Shown here: positions 8,394-15,691 of the stretch, piece after piece
How the letters are laid out: every line of letters starts with the position of its first letter
Numbering within the stretch: the stretch's first letter is position 1
NCBI GenBank assembly: GCA_934539585.1
Contig: CAKTCT010000018.1
Span: 1 to 51,909, forward strand
Length of the DNA: 51,909 nt
Origin: an uncultured Oscillospiraceae bacterium
Lineage (GTDB): Bacteria > Bacillota > Clostridia > Oscillospirales > Ruminococcaceae
Direction of reading: 5' to 3'
The notes under the pieces: generated by a model
Seen by the model: the letters and a program-made list of their open reading frames with translations, nothing else
The model's database searches: none
Told to the model about the DNA's origin: nothing
Position numbers and translations under genes: made by a program

Positions 8394-8400
8394 TGTCGAA
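8394..8400 (+). promoter_or_regulatory. Spo0A-box-like site between divergent promoters
   Basis: TGTCGAA preceded by TTT matches the 0A box. It lies 28 bases upstream of the XRE -35 element and about 36 bases upstream of the -35 of the opposite operon. Placement between divergent promoters makes it more plausible than the copy at 6275, but a single heptamer is weak evidence. Confidence 0.3.
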
Positions 8401-8435
8401 ATCCCTATGAATGGTTTATTAAATTTTGGAAAGGG

Positions 8436-8465
8436 TTGTTTTTTACCGGTAAAATACGGTATAAT
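8436..8465 (+). promoter_or_regulatory. promoter of the phosphatase-proBA operon
   Basis: TTGTTT at 8436-8441 and TATAAT at 8460-8465 are 18 bases apart. The leader contains a small perfect hairpin, TTTTGCC/GGCAAAA, at 8477-8493 with no T-run. No other promoter is evident until after 13128, so the operon probably runs through five genes. The 299-bp divergent gap 8247-8545 is explained by the two promoters. Confidence 0.72.
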
Positions 8466-8545
8466 AACCTCAAAGGCTTTTGCCAACGGCAAAAAATAAC
8501 CGCAAAAGCAACCCGCAATCTTTGCAATGAAAGGAAGACGTTTCA

Positions 8546-9304
8546 TTGGTTACATACAAGCTCTATCTCATCCGTCACGGCATGACCAAGGGAAACCTGG
8601 AAGGCCGGTTCGTGGGACGGACGGACCTGCCCCTCTGCCCCGAGGGGGTCCAGGAACTGGAAAAGATGCAGGAGGAGTATGAGTACCCCGACGTGCAGAA
8701 GATCTATTCCTCCCCCATGACCCGGTGCGTGGAGACGGCGGAAATCCTCTACCCAAACCGGCTGCTCCAGCGGGTGGACAAGCTCCGGGAGTACGACTTC
8801 GGCGTCTTTGAGGGCCAACTGGCCAAGGACCTGGCGGGGACCGAGATGTTCCTCCGCTGGAACCAGAGCGGCATGTCCGCCGCGCCGGAGGGGGCCGAAT
8901 CCATCACCGACTTCGCCCAGCGGGTGGCCGAGGGGTTCCAGGAGATTCTGGACGACATGATGCAGCACAAGATCACCACGGCGGCGGCGGTGCTCCACGG
9001 CGGGGTGATCCTCAACCTGCTGTCGGTTTTTGCCTATCCCAAGCGGGACCCCATGCTGTGGATGACCCCCTGCGGCACCGGGTTTACCGCCCTGATCAAC
9101 GCCCAGCTGTGGCAGCGGGACGGGGTCTTTGAGGTCTTTTCGCCCATCCCCTTTGAGCGGGAGCCCAGCGTGGGGGACATCGACTGGGACCAGGAGGACG
9201 ACGACAAGTTCTTCCAGGACTATCCCAAGGAGTTCGTGATGATGGACGTCCCCGACCAGGAAAAGGGCGAAAAGGGGACCACCCCGGACACCGTGGTGTA
9301 CTGA
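8546..9304 (+). CDS. histidine phosphatase family protein (phosphoglycerate mutase-like)
   Basis: 252 residues. The catalytic histidine is in YLIRHGMTKGN (H11), with arginine R10 and the downstream SSPMTRCVETA block that completes the phosphate pocket. The second histidine is in VLHGGVILNLL. This is the branch used by broad phosphatases (CobC, GpmB and PhoE-like); the substrate is not predictable. The start is TTG, supported by AAAGGAAG eight bases upstream. The acidic C-terminal tail (DWDQEDDDKFF) is unusual. It is the first gene of the operon leading to proBA. Confidence 0.85.
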   Translation: MVTYKLYLIRHGMTKGNLEGRFVGRTDLPLCPEGVQELEKMQEEYEYPDVQKIYSSPMTRCVETAEILYPNRLLQRVDKLREYDFGVFEGQLAKDLAGTEMFLRWNQSGMSAAPEGAESITDFAQRVAEGFQEILDDMMQHKITTAAAVLHGGVILNLLSVFAYPKRDPMLWMTPCGTGFTALINAQLWQRDGVFEVFSPIPFEREPSVGDIDWDQEDDDKFFQDYPKEFVMMDVPDQEKGEKGTTPDTVVY

Positions 9305-9328
9305 CGGGGCCAAGGGAGGAACGCTGCG

Positions 9329-10162
9329 ATGAACATCCGACCGATTATCAAGAAAAACGCCCGGGAGAGCCTCAAGCACCATTGGGGCCGGGCCATTGGG
9401 ATTCTGCTGTTTCTATTCGCCGTCAACGCCGTGTTTCTGCTGCTGGAGCAGCTGTTTTACTACCTGCTGTCCATGAACGGGACGGTGGAGCCGGCGCTGG
9501 TGGTGGACCTTTTCCGGGGACAGCTCCGCGTGACCTGGTCCATGGCCCTGGTGACGCTGACCTTCGCCCTGGTGAGCTTCGTGCTGACCACGCCGCTGAT
9601 GTTCGGCATGACCAAGTGGTACTTTCACCAGGTAGGCGGCGAGCGGCCGTCGCTGCTGACCCTGTTCACCTACTTTTACAGCATCCGGGACCTGGCGCGG
9701 TCTTTGGCGCTGCGGGTGATGCTGGGGGTGCGGGTCCTTCTGTGGGGAGCGCTGTTCGGGCTGCCGTCGGCGGTTCTCGCCTTTGGGATCGAGGCGGCGG
9801 CAGGCTACGGCGGCAGCTTCGCCTTGCTGGCGGTGCTGGGGCTGATCCTGCTGGAGGCCGTTGTGACCGTGATCATGGCGCTGCTGTGGTTCTGCTGGGT
9901 CCAGCGGTATTTTCTGGCGGAATACCTGTTCGTCTCCCGGGCGGACATGGGGCTCCACGCCATGATCCGGGAGTCCGTCCGGATCATGAAGGGGAACCGC
10001 TGGGACGCCGCGAAGCTGTATCTTTCCTACCTGCCCTGGTATCTGCTGGGGCTGCTGGTGGTGCCGCTGCTGTTCACGGCGCCGTATCTTTTTGCGGGAA
10101 CGGCCATCAACGCCCGGGTGCTCCTGGAACGGGACGCCCGGAACCAAACGGAACAAATCTGA
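9329..10162 (+). CDS. DUF975-like multi-pass membrane protein
   Basis: 277 residues with about five to six hydrophobic segments (roughly 18-48, 66-92, 130-160, 165-195 and 235-260). The cytoplasmic N-terminus IRPIIKKNARESLKHHWGRAIG resembles the opening of DUF975 integral membrane proteins, which are common in clostridia and have no assigned function. Position between a phosphatase and proB suggests co-transcription but gives no role. The start follows GGGAGGAACGCTGCG. Confidence 0.75.
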   Translation: MNIRPIIKKNARESLKHHWGRAIGILLFLFAVNAVFLLLEQLFYYLLSMNGTVEPALVVDLFRGQLRVTWSMALVTLTFALVSFVLTTPLMFGMTKWYFHQVGGERPSLLTLFTYFYSIRDLARSLALRVMLGVRVLLWGALFGLPSAVLAFGIEAAAGYGGSFALLAVLGLILLEAVVTVIMALLWFCWVQRYFLAEYLFVSRADMGLHAMIRESVRIMKGNRWDAAKLYLSYLPWYLLGLLVVPLLFTAPYLFAGTAINARVLLERDARNQTEQI

Positions 10163-10181
10163 TGACAAGGAAGCGAACGAC

Positions 10182-10964
10182 ATGATTGAAAACGTATCCG
10201 AAGCACAGCGGATCGTGGTCAAGGTGGGCACCTCCACCCTGGCCCACAAGACCGGGCTGATGAACATCCAGCGGGTGGAGCGGCTGGTCAAGGTCCTGGC
10301 GGACCTGAAAAATTCCGGGAAGGAGATCATCCTGGTCTCCTCCGGCGCCATCGGCGTGGGAGCAGGAAAAATGGGGCTCCGGTCCCGGCCCTCGGACACT
10401 CCGGCCAAGCAGGCCTGCGCCGCCATCGGCCAGTGCGAGCTGATGTACTGCTACGACAAATATTTTTCCGAGTACAATCACGTGGTGGCCCAGGTGCTGC
10501 TGACCCGGGACATCATCGACAGCCCCGCCCGGAAGGAAAACGTGGTCAACACCTTCCGGAACCTGCTGAACTTCGGGGTCATCCCGGTCATCAATGAAAA
10601 CGACACCGTTTCCGTAGAAGAAATCGAGTTTGGCGACAACGACACCCTTTCCGCCATTGTAGGCTCCCTGGCCGGGGCGGACCTGCTGGTGATCCTCAGC
10701 GACATCGACGGGGTGTTCGACGGCAATCCCCGGACCAATCCCGATGCGAAGCTGATCCCCCGGATTCCGGCCATTACCGACAAGGTCCGGGCCCTGGCTG
10801 GGGACCGGGGCTCCACCCTGGGCACCGGCGGCATGATCACCAAGCTGACGGCGGCCCAGATCGGCCTGGACGCCGGGTTTCCCACAGTGATCATGAACGG
10901 CTCCGCGCCGGAGCTGCTCTACGACCTCTTTGACGGCAGGCCGGTGGGGACGTGGATTGGCTGA
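10182..10964 (+). CDS. proB: glutamate 5-kinase, short form without PUA domain
   Basis: This enzyme phosphorylates glutamate to gamma-glutamyl phosphate, the first step of proline synthesis. The 260-residue protein contains the whole amino-acid-kinase fold: VVKVGTSTL near the N-terminus, VSSGAIGVG, NENDTVS, FGDNDTLSA, ILSDIDGVFDGNPRTNPDA and GTGGMITKLTAA. It ends where longer homologues (about 370 residues) continue into an RNA-binding-like PUA domain. The ATG at 10182 follows AAGGAAG; the in-frame sequence upstream overlaps the previous gene. It lies directly before proA. Confidence 0.95.
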   Translation: MIENVSEAQRIVVKVGTSTLAHKTGLMNIQRVERLVKVLADLKNSGKEIILVSSGAIGVGAGKMGLRSRPSDTPAKQACAAIGQCELMYCYDKYFSEYNHVVAQVLLTRDIIDSPARKENVVNTFRNLLNFGVIPVINENDTVSVEEIEFGDNDTLSAIVGSLAGADLLVILSDIDGVFDGNPRTNPDAKLIPRIPAITDKVRALAGDRGSTLGTGGMITKLTAAQIGLDAGFPTVIMNGSAPELLYDLFDGRPVGTWIG

Positions 10965-10999
10965 CGACCATGGATTTGCGGCAGAAAAGGAGCGCAGAT

Positions 11000-12244
11000 A
11001 TGATTGATATGAAAGAACTTGGGCGGCGGGGCAAGGAAGCCTCCCGCATCATCGGAAAGACCGGCGCGGCGGAGAAGAACCGCTGCCTGGAAGCCATTGC
11101 GGCGGCCCTGTGGGCGGAGCGGGCGGCCATTCTGGACGCCAACGCCCAGGACGTGGCCGCGGGCCGGGAAAACGGCCTCAATGAGGGCTTTGTGGACCGG
11201 CTGACCCTGACGGAGGACCGGATCCGGGGCATCTGCGACGGCGTCCGGAAGCTGATCCAGCTGGACGACCCCGTGGGGGTCATCGAGGGCGGCACCATCC
11301 GTCCCAACGGCCTGCGCATTGAAAAGGTCCGGGTCCCCATGGGAATGGTGGGCATTATCTTCGAGAGCCGGCCCAACGTCACCGTGGATGGGGCCACCCT
11401 CTGCCTGAAGTCCGGCAACGCCGTGCTCCTTCGGGGAGGCAAGGAGGCCATTCGCTCCAACATGGCCCTGACTGCGGTAATGCGCCGGGCCCTGGAGGAA
11501 AACGGCCTGCCCGCCGACTGCATCCAGCTGGTGGAGGACACCTCCCGGGAAAGCGCCGCCCAGATGATGCGGCTCAGCGGCTATCTGGACCTGCTGATTC
11601 CCCGGGGTGGCGCGGGGCTGATCCGCTCGGTGGTGGAAAACGCCACGGTGCCGGTCATCGAGACCGGCGTGGGCAACTGCCACGTCTATGTGGAGCAGAC
11701 CGCGGACCTGGATATGGCGGAGCGCATCACCGTCAACGCCAAGACCAGCCGCATCTCGGTGTGCAACGCGGCGGAGTCGCTGCTGGTGGACGAGGCTATT
11801 GCGGAAACGGCCCTTCCCCGGCTGAAAAAGGCCCTGGACGCTTACAACGTGATCCTCTACGGCTGTCCCAGGGCCAGGGCAATCCTGCCGGACATCGAAG
11901 CGGCCACCGAGGAGGACTACGGCCGGGAGTACCTGGACTACAAGATGTCGGTGAAGGTGGTCTCCGGCGTTTCCGAGGCCATAGTCCACATCAACCGTTA
12001 CGGCACGGGGCACTCTGAGGTCATTGTCACCTCCTCCCTGGCGGCGGCGGAGCAGTTCCAGAAGGAAGTGGACGCGGCGGCGGTTTACGTCAACGCCTCC
12101 ACCCGGTTCACCGACGGGGGCGAGTTCGGCTTCGGCGCGGAGATCGGCATCTCCACCCAGAAGCTCCACGCCCGGGGGCCCATGGGGCTGGACGCCCTGA
12201 CCTCCTATAAATACCAGATCACCGGCGACGGACAGATTCGCTGA
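11000..12244 (+). CDS. proA: glutamate-5-semialdehyde dehydrogenase
   Basis: This enzyme reduces gamma-glutamyl phosphate to glutamate semialdehyde with NADPH, the second step of proline synthesis. 414 residues, normal for ProA. Motifs include VPMGMVGIIFESRPNVT, LKSGNAVLLRGGKEA, PRGGAGLIRSVV, ETGVGNCHVYVE and the catalytic cysteine in SRISVCNAAE (C255). The ending EIGISTQKLHARGPMGLDAL is also typical. The ATG at 11000 follows AAAAGGAG; an upstream in-frame ATG overlaps proB. Coexpression with proB is expected, since the two enzymes pass an unstable intermediate. Confidence 0.97.
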   Translation: MIDMKELGRRGKEASRIIGKTGAAEKNRCLEAIAAALWAERAAILDANAQDVAAGRENGLNEGFVDRLTLTEDRIRGICDGVRKLIQLDDPVGVIEGGTIRPNGLRIEKVRVPMGMVGIIFESRPNVTVDGATLCLKSGNAVLLRGGKEAIRSNMALTAVMRRALEENGLPADCIQLVEDTSRESAAQMMRLSGYLDLLIPRGGAGLIRSVVENATVPVIETGVGNCHVYVEQTADLDMAERITVNAKTSRISVCNAAESLLVDEAIAETALPRLKKALDAYNVILYGCPRARAILPDIEAATEEDYGREYLDYKMSVKVVSGVSEAIVHINRYGTGHSEVIVTSSLAAAEQFQKEVDAAAVYVNASTRFTDGGEFGFGAEIGISTQKLHARGPMGLDALTSYKYQITGDGQIR

Positions 12245-13128
12245 TGGGAAAGGAGCCTGTTTTGGAAGAAAACCAGCAGAAACAAGAAGCCGTTCAGGTC
12301 CAGGAGCCCAAAAGCTCCAAGGGCATGTTGATTTTCGGGGGGATCGTCCTGGCCTTTGCGGTCATCGGGCTGATCGCCACGGTCTGGTTCCTGGGGCGGA
12401 CCATCTCCGGCCTGTCCGGGAGCAGCGACAAGGAAAAGGACGCCTACGAATGGCTGATCACCCCGGTGGTCCTCCAGGACCCGCCCACCTTTGAGAGCCC
12501 GGACAAGCTCATCGACACCACCATCATCACCGCCGGGGTCTGGCGGCTGATCATGAACGAGGACACCTCCAAGTATCCGGCAGACCAGATGAACTTCATC
12601 ACCGTCCCCCAGAGCGACATTGAGGTGCAGATCAAGGCCCTGTTCGGCGACGTGAAGTACACCCACCAGTCGGTGGGGGATACGGAGCTGTTCATCGCCT
12701 ACGACGAGGAGAGCAAGTCCTACATCTTCCCGGCGGTGCCCCATGTGCTGGCGTATACGCCGGAGGTCCAGGAGATTCAGAAGGAGGACGACAAGATCAT
12801 CCTTACCGTGGGGTACATCCCGCCCGGGCCGGTGTGGCAGGGGGATGTCAGCGGCAACAAGTACAGCCCCTCGGCGGAGAAGATCATGACCTACACCCTG
12901 CAGGAGACGGAGAAGGGCGACCTGCGAATCTACTCCGTAACCGGCGCTTCCGGCGACGGCAGCGATTTCCTGTCCAGCGGAGAAGCGGTTCCCTCCGGGG
13001 AGGAGGTCCCGGGGGAGGAAGTCTCCGGGATTGACGAGAGCGTTTCCGACGCCGGTGAGGAATCGCCTGTGGTCGTGGAGGACGGTTCGGAGCCGGAATC
13101 CAGCGCAGAACCACCTGCGGAGGAATAA
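12244..13128 (+). CDS. membrane-anchored protein of unknown function
   Basis: I do not recognise the family. The 294-residue protein has a charged N-terminus (1-27), one membrane segment (about 28-52, MLIFGGIVLAFAVIGLIATV), and an outer region of about 185 residues. It ends in a Ser/Glu/Pro-rich acidic tail (about 235-294) that looks disordered. Orientation with the C-terminus outside is inferred. Its start overlaps the proA stop (TGATG), so it is translated from the proBA transcript. It is the last gene of the operon; a hairpin begins right at its stop. Confidence 0.8.
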   Translation: MGKEPVLEENQQKQEAVQVQEPKSSKGMLIFGGIVLAFAVIGLIATVWFLGRTISGLSGSSDKEKDAYEWLITPVVLQDPPTFESPDKLIDTTIITAGVWRLIMNEDTSKYPADQMNFITVPQSDIEVQIKALFGDVKYTHQSVGDTELFIAYDEESKSYIFPAVPHVLAYTPEVQEIQKEDDKIILTVGYIPPGPVWQGDVSGNKYSPSAEKIMTYTLQETEKGDLRIYSVTGASGDGSDFLSSGEAVPSGEEVPGEEVSGIDESVSDAGEESPVVVEDGSEPESSAEPPAEE

Positions 13129-13168
13129 GAACCGAAAGTTTTCGGTTCAGCCTTTTTTCAAAAGGCTG
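13129..13168 (+). terminator. tandem hairpins at the end of the proBA operon
   Basis: GAACCGAAA pairs with TTTCGGTTC at 13129-13148. It is followed by AGCCTTTT/AAAAGGCT at 13149-13167, with a run of six T inside the second hairpin. The first hairpin plus that T tract can act as an intrinsic terminator. The second hairpin matches module H1 of the array at 51571. Confidence 0.6.
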
Positions 13169-13347
13169 GCGGCGTGTCGCCGCTCCCATGTCGCCGCGGC
13201 CACTATCCTCGCGCCGGGCTTCGATAGCCGCGCGACAGGCTGCGCGGCGACGAATTGTGAGCAACCCGTAAGATACGCAGAACCTGCCAGTCAGCAAAAG
13301 CAAAGTTTTCGGTCCAGCCTTTTGAAAAAGGCTGGACCGAAAACTTT
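13168..13347 (+). repeat. dispersed repeat family B, copy 1
   Basis: This matches 51429-51592 with blocks such as CATGTCGCCGCGGCCAC, TAGCCGCGCGACAGGCTGCG and GTTTTCGGTCCAGCCTTTT in the same order. It contains internal stems (GCCGCGC with GCGCGGC). It closes with a 22-pair perfect hairpin at 13302-13347 that has only a two-base loop. The hairpin lies between converging genes and could stop transcription from both sides. No coding potential is evident. Confidence 0.8.
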
Positions 13348-13374
13348 CTTTGCATACGCTGCGGAAGCTATCGC

Positions 13375-13692
13375 CTAATTCAGTTCAAACACCTGGGTCA
13401 GCAGGGGCTGGGCGCCGGTGACGGGGTCCATCTCCATGACTATGACGTCTTTCATATACTCGTTCCAATGGTCCACCACAGGGCTCTCCGCCTGGACCTT
13501 GGCGGCGTAGGCGCAGCCCTTCTCGCACTCATAGTAGCCGAAAAGTTCGCTGCCTACGTTCCAGATGGTGTAGTTGCAGATGCCGGCTTCCTTGAGCACG
13601 GCCACCAGCTCCGGCCAGATGGCGGCGTGGCGGCGCTTATACTCCTCCAGCATCCCGTCTTTTACCGTGGCTTTCCATGCATATCGTTCCAT
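13375..13692 (-). CDS. rhaM: L-rhamnose mutarotase
   Basis: This enzyme interconverts the alpha and beta anomers of L-rhamnose in the cytoplasm, helping feed the sugar to rhamnose isomerase. The protein is 105 residues, as expected for RhaM/YiiL. It has Y18 and H22 in the positions of the E. coli active-site pair (MLEEYKRRHAAIWPEL), then the YTIWNVGSELFGYYEC core. The ATG at 13692 follows AGGAGG; the in-frame extension upstream runs through the promoter region (TATAAT at 13735-13730 on the minus strand). No rhamnose isomerase or kinase is present here, so the rest of the pathway must lie elsewhere. Confidence 0.93.
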   Translation of the reverse strand: MERYAWKATVKDGMLEEYKRRHAAIWPELVAVLKEAGICNYTIWNVGSELFGYYECEKGCAYAAKVQAESPVVDHWNEYMKDVIVMEMDPVTGAQPLLTQVFELN

Positions 13693-13777
13693 AATGTCCT
13701 CCTGAGTTGAAAGTGGTTTCGATGGTCCTATTATACTACAAAAACCTTGGGGCGGCACGGTTTTTTTCAGAAATTTC

Positions 13778-13816
13778 AAAAAACTCCCGTTCGTGAAAAT
13801 ACGGACAGGAGTTTTT
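13778..13816. terminator. bidirectional terminator hairpin
   Basis: AAAAAACTCC at 13778-13787 pairs with GGAGTTTTT at 13808-13816, with partial inner pairing. A and T runs lie at both ends. It ends the 13827-14912 gene on the minus strand, upstream of the mutarotase promoter. Confidence 0.65.
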
Positions 13817-13826
13817 GTGATAAAAT

Positions 13827-14912
13827 TTACTTCATGTAAAGCTTGCGGTTCTCGGCCAGGATGCGGTCCCGCTCCATGGTGCGGACCCGGTGCATGGCCT
13901 CGCAGGTCTTGGACCAGGTGACGGCGGGGTTTTTGGCGGCGTAGTTGTTGGACTCGCTGCCGTAGTAGCCCCAGGCGATAATGGTCCGGGCGCCGGCGTC
14001 GTAGGCGGCTTCGGCGGCCACCACGATGTCCTCCTCCAGTCCCCGGGGGTTTGCATAGGTCTGGAGCCAGATGTTGTGGTCCTTGTGGAGCTCCTCGCTG
14101 ACCCGGAGGTTGGCTTTGGTGCCCTTATAGACGTACTCATAGACGTTGAGGGCGGGGTTGGCCTGTTTATCGCCTACCCAGTAGGGGTCGGAGCCGATGT
14201 TGTCCATGTGGGGCAGCTGGCCCAGGAGGTCGATGGAGTCCAGGTTCATGCCGTAGGTGCCCAGCATGACGCAGACCACGTTTTTCATGCCCTTGGAGGC
14301 GCTGTACTCCGTCATTTCCCGGAAGTAATCCACCACCGCGGCCGCGGCGAAATCGGCAGTGTCCTTGTCGGCGAATTCCGGCATAGGACGGCCGTACTGC
14401 TCCTCAAAGAGCTTACGGCACCGGGGGCAGGCGCAGGAGTGATAGACTTTTTCATTAGGGTTGAGACCCCCGACGTTGCGGCCCTCTTTGTCCATAAGAG
14501 GTGCGCAAGGCTCGTCCCAGAAAATGGTCCGCGCGCCGGTGAAATAAACGGCGTCGATCCATTCCTTGGTGAATTTGCGGAACTCGGGGCTATAAAGGCA
14601 AGGACGGACCGGCTCCATCTGGCCGTTGGAGTAGTACATGTGGCTTTCCGGGTGCATGGCCAGGAAGAAGGAGGTGTCGCCGGGGTGTCCGGCCAGGCCC
14701 CAGTTGTCCATCCAGGGCTCCAGGCCCGCGTCAATGGACATGGAAACGATGTCCTTCATGACGTTCAGGTGGCGGTTCCAGTCGGTGTGGGAGAGCATGT
14801 GGACCACCAGGTCCATGCCGTGGGTGGCCATGTCCAGCAGGTCCTCCCGGGCGTGATGGGGCATACGGTTTCCGTGATAGGCTGCGCCGAGGCGCAAGGG
14901 TTGCAGTTCCAT
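13827..14912 (-). CDS. putative TIM-barrel glycosidase-like protein, family not recognised
   Basis: 361 residues without signal peptide, so probably cytoplasmic. The sequence alternates beta-strand/helix blocks ending in acidic residues (GLEPWMDNWG, RTIFWDEPCAPL, NIGSDPYW, RTIIAWGYYGSESNNYA), as in retaining glycosidase barrels. A cysteine cluster SCACPRC at about residues 151-157 may bind metal or stabilise a loop; similar clusters occur in barrel enzymes acting on uncommon sugars. The start follows AAGGAGG. It sits between the mutarotase and the SGNH/glycosidase pair, so a role in breakdown of a rhamnose-containing glycan is a reasonable inference. I cannot assign a GH family. Confidence 0.6.
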   Translation of the reverse strand: MELQPLRLGAAYHGNRMPHHAREDLLDMATHGMDLVVHMLSHTDWNRHLNVMKDIVSMSIDAGLEPWMDNWGLAGHPGDTSFFLAMHPESHMYYSNGQMEPVRPCLYSPEFRKFTKEWIDAVYFTGARTIFWDEPCAPLMDKEGRNVGGLNPNEKVYHSCACPRCRKLFEEQYGRPMPEFADKDTADFAAAAVVDYFREMTEYSASKGMKNVVCVMLGTYGMNLDSIDLLGQLPHMDNIGSDPYWVGDKQANPALNVYEYVYKGTKANLRVSEELHKDHNIWLQTYANPRGLEEDIVVAAEAAYDAGARTIIAWGYYGSESNNYAAKNPAVTWSKTCEAMHRVRTMERDRILAENRKLYMK

Positions 14913-15042
14913 AAGAAGCCTCCTTAATGGTTTGTGGCAGCGGTAAGGAGATGCATTTCCTTAATCCTATAGTAGCATACGGCCAGGAGATTTTGTCGGC
15001 TTTTTTTGCGGAAAAGTATGCAGAATTTGTCTACGCCGGAGC

Positions 15043-15678
15043 TTAGAAGGAAAGGCGCTGAAAGGCCCGGAGCCACTCCCGGGTGATGAGGGTGTACCCG
15101 GCGGCAGTTGGATGGACACCATCCCAGATCCAGACGGAGGAATCGGCGTCGCGGCAGGCTTCGTCAAAGGTCTGCTGCAGAGGGACGAAGACCGCGCCGA
15201 AGCGTTCCGCTAACCGCCGGACGGCCTCCGCGCGGAGACGGACCTCCCGGGAAAAGGTCTCCCAATGGGGCGTGGTGGCGCTTCCGGGAAGGACGAAGGG
15301 CTCCAGGAGCAGGAGTTTTCCCTCCGGCAGCGCCTCCCGGAACTCCCGGAGCATCAGGGCGTAAAGGGTCTCATAGGAGGCGGCAGAGATTCCGGCAGCG
15401 CTGTCGATGTCCCGCCAGACGTCGTTGACGCCAATCAGGATGCTGAGCACGTCGGGGCGGAGATTTAAGCAGTCGGTTTTCCATCGGGCATAGAGATCGC
15501 AGGTGCGGTTCCCGCTGCAGCCTCGGTTGAGGAAGCGGTATCTTCCCGGCTCTGCCGCGCCAAGGCGGGCGGCGATGAGGGTAGGGTATCCGGCTCCCAG
15601 ATAGAGGTCCTCAAAATCCCGGCTGCGGCTGCCGTCGGTGATGGAATCTCCCTGAAAGAGGATGGTGATCTTTTCCAT
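15043..15678 (-). CDS. SGNH/GDSL-family esterase
   Basis: 211 residues with all four SGNH blocks: FQGDSITDGS (nucleophile S12), the glycine block NRGCSGNRTCDL, GVNDVW with the oxyanion asparagine, and DGVHPTAAGY (D186 and H189). Such enzymes remove acetyl or other acyl groups from carbohydrates or lipids. Lacking a signal peptide, it should act on imported, acylated oligosaccharide. The start follows AGGAG. It begins 13 bases after the upstream glycosidase-like gene stops, so the two form an operon. Confidence 0.9.
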   Translation of the reverse strand: MEKITILFQGDSITDGSRSRDFEDLYLGAGYPTLIAARLGAAEPGRYRFLNRGCSGNRTCDLYARWKTDCLNLRPDVLSILIGVNDVWRDIDSAAGISAASYETLYALMLREFREALPEGKLLLLEPFVLPGSATTPHWETFSREVRLRAEAVRRLAERFGAVFVPLQQTFDEACRDADSSVWIWDGVHPTAAGYTLITREWLRAFQRLSF

Positions 15679-15691
15679 AAGGGTCTCCTGT

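Noticed and set aside
13168..13347. CRISPR array
   Set aside because: Repeats are long, few, dispersed and internally folded; there are no regular 30-40 base spacers and no cas genes.
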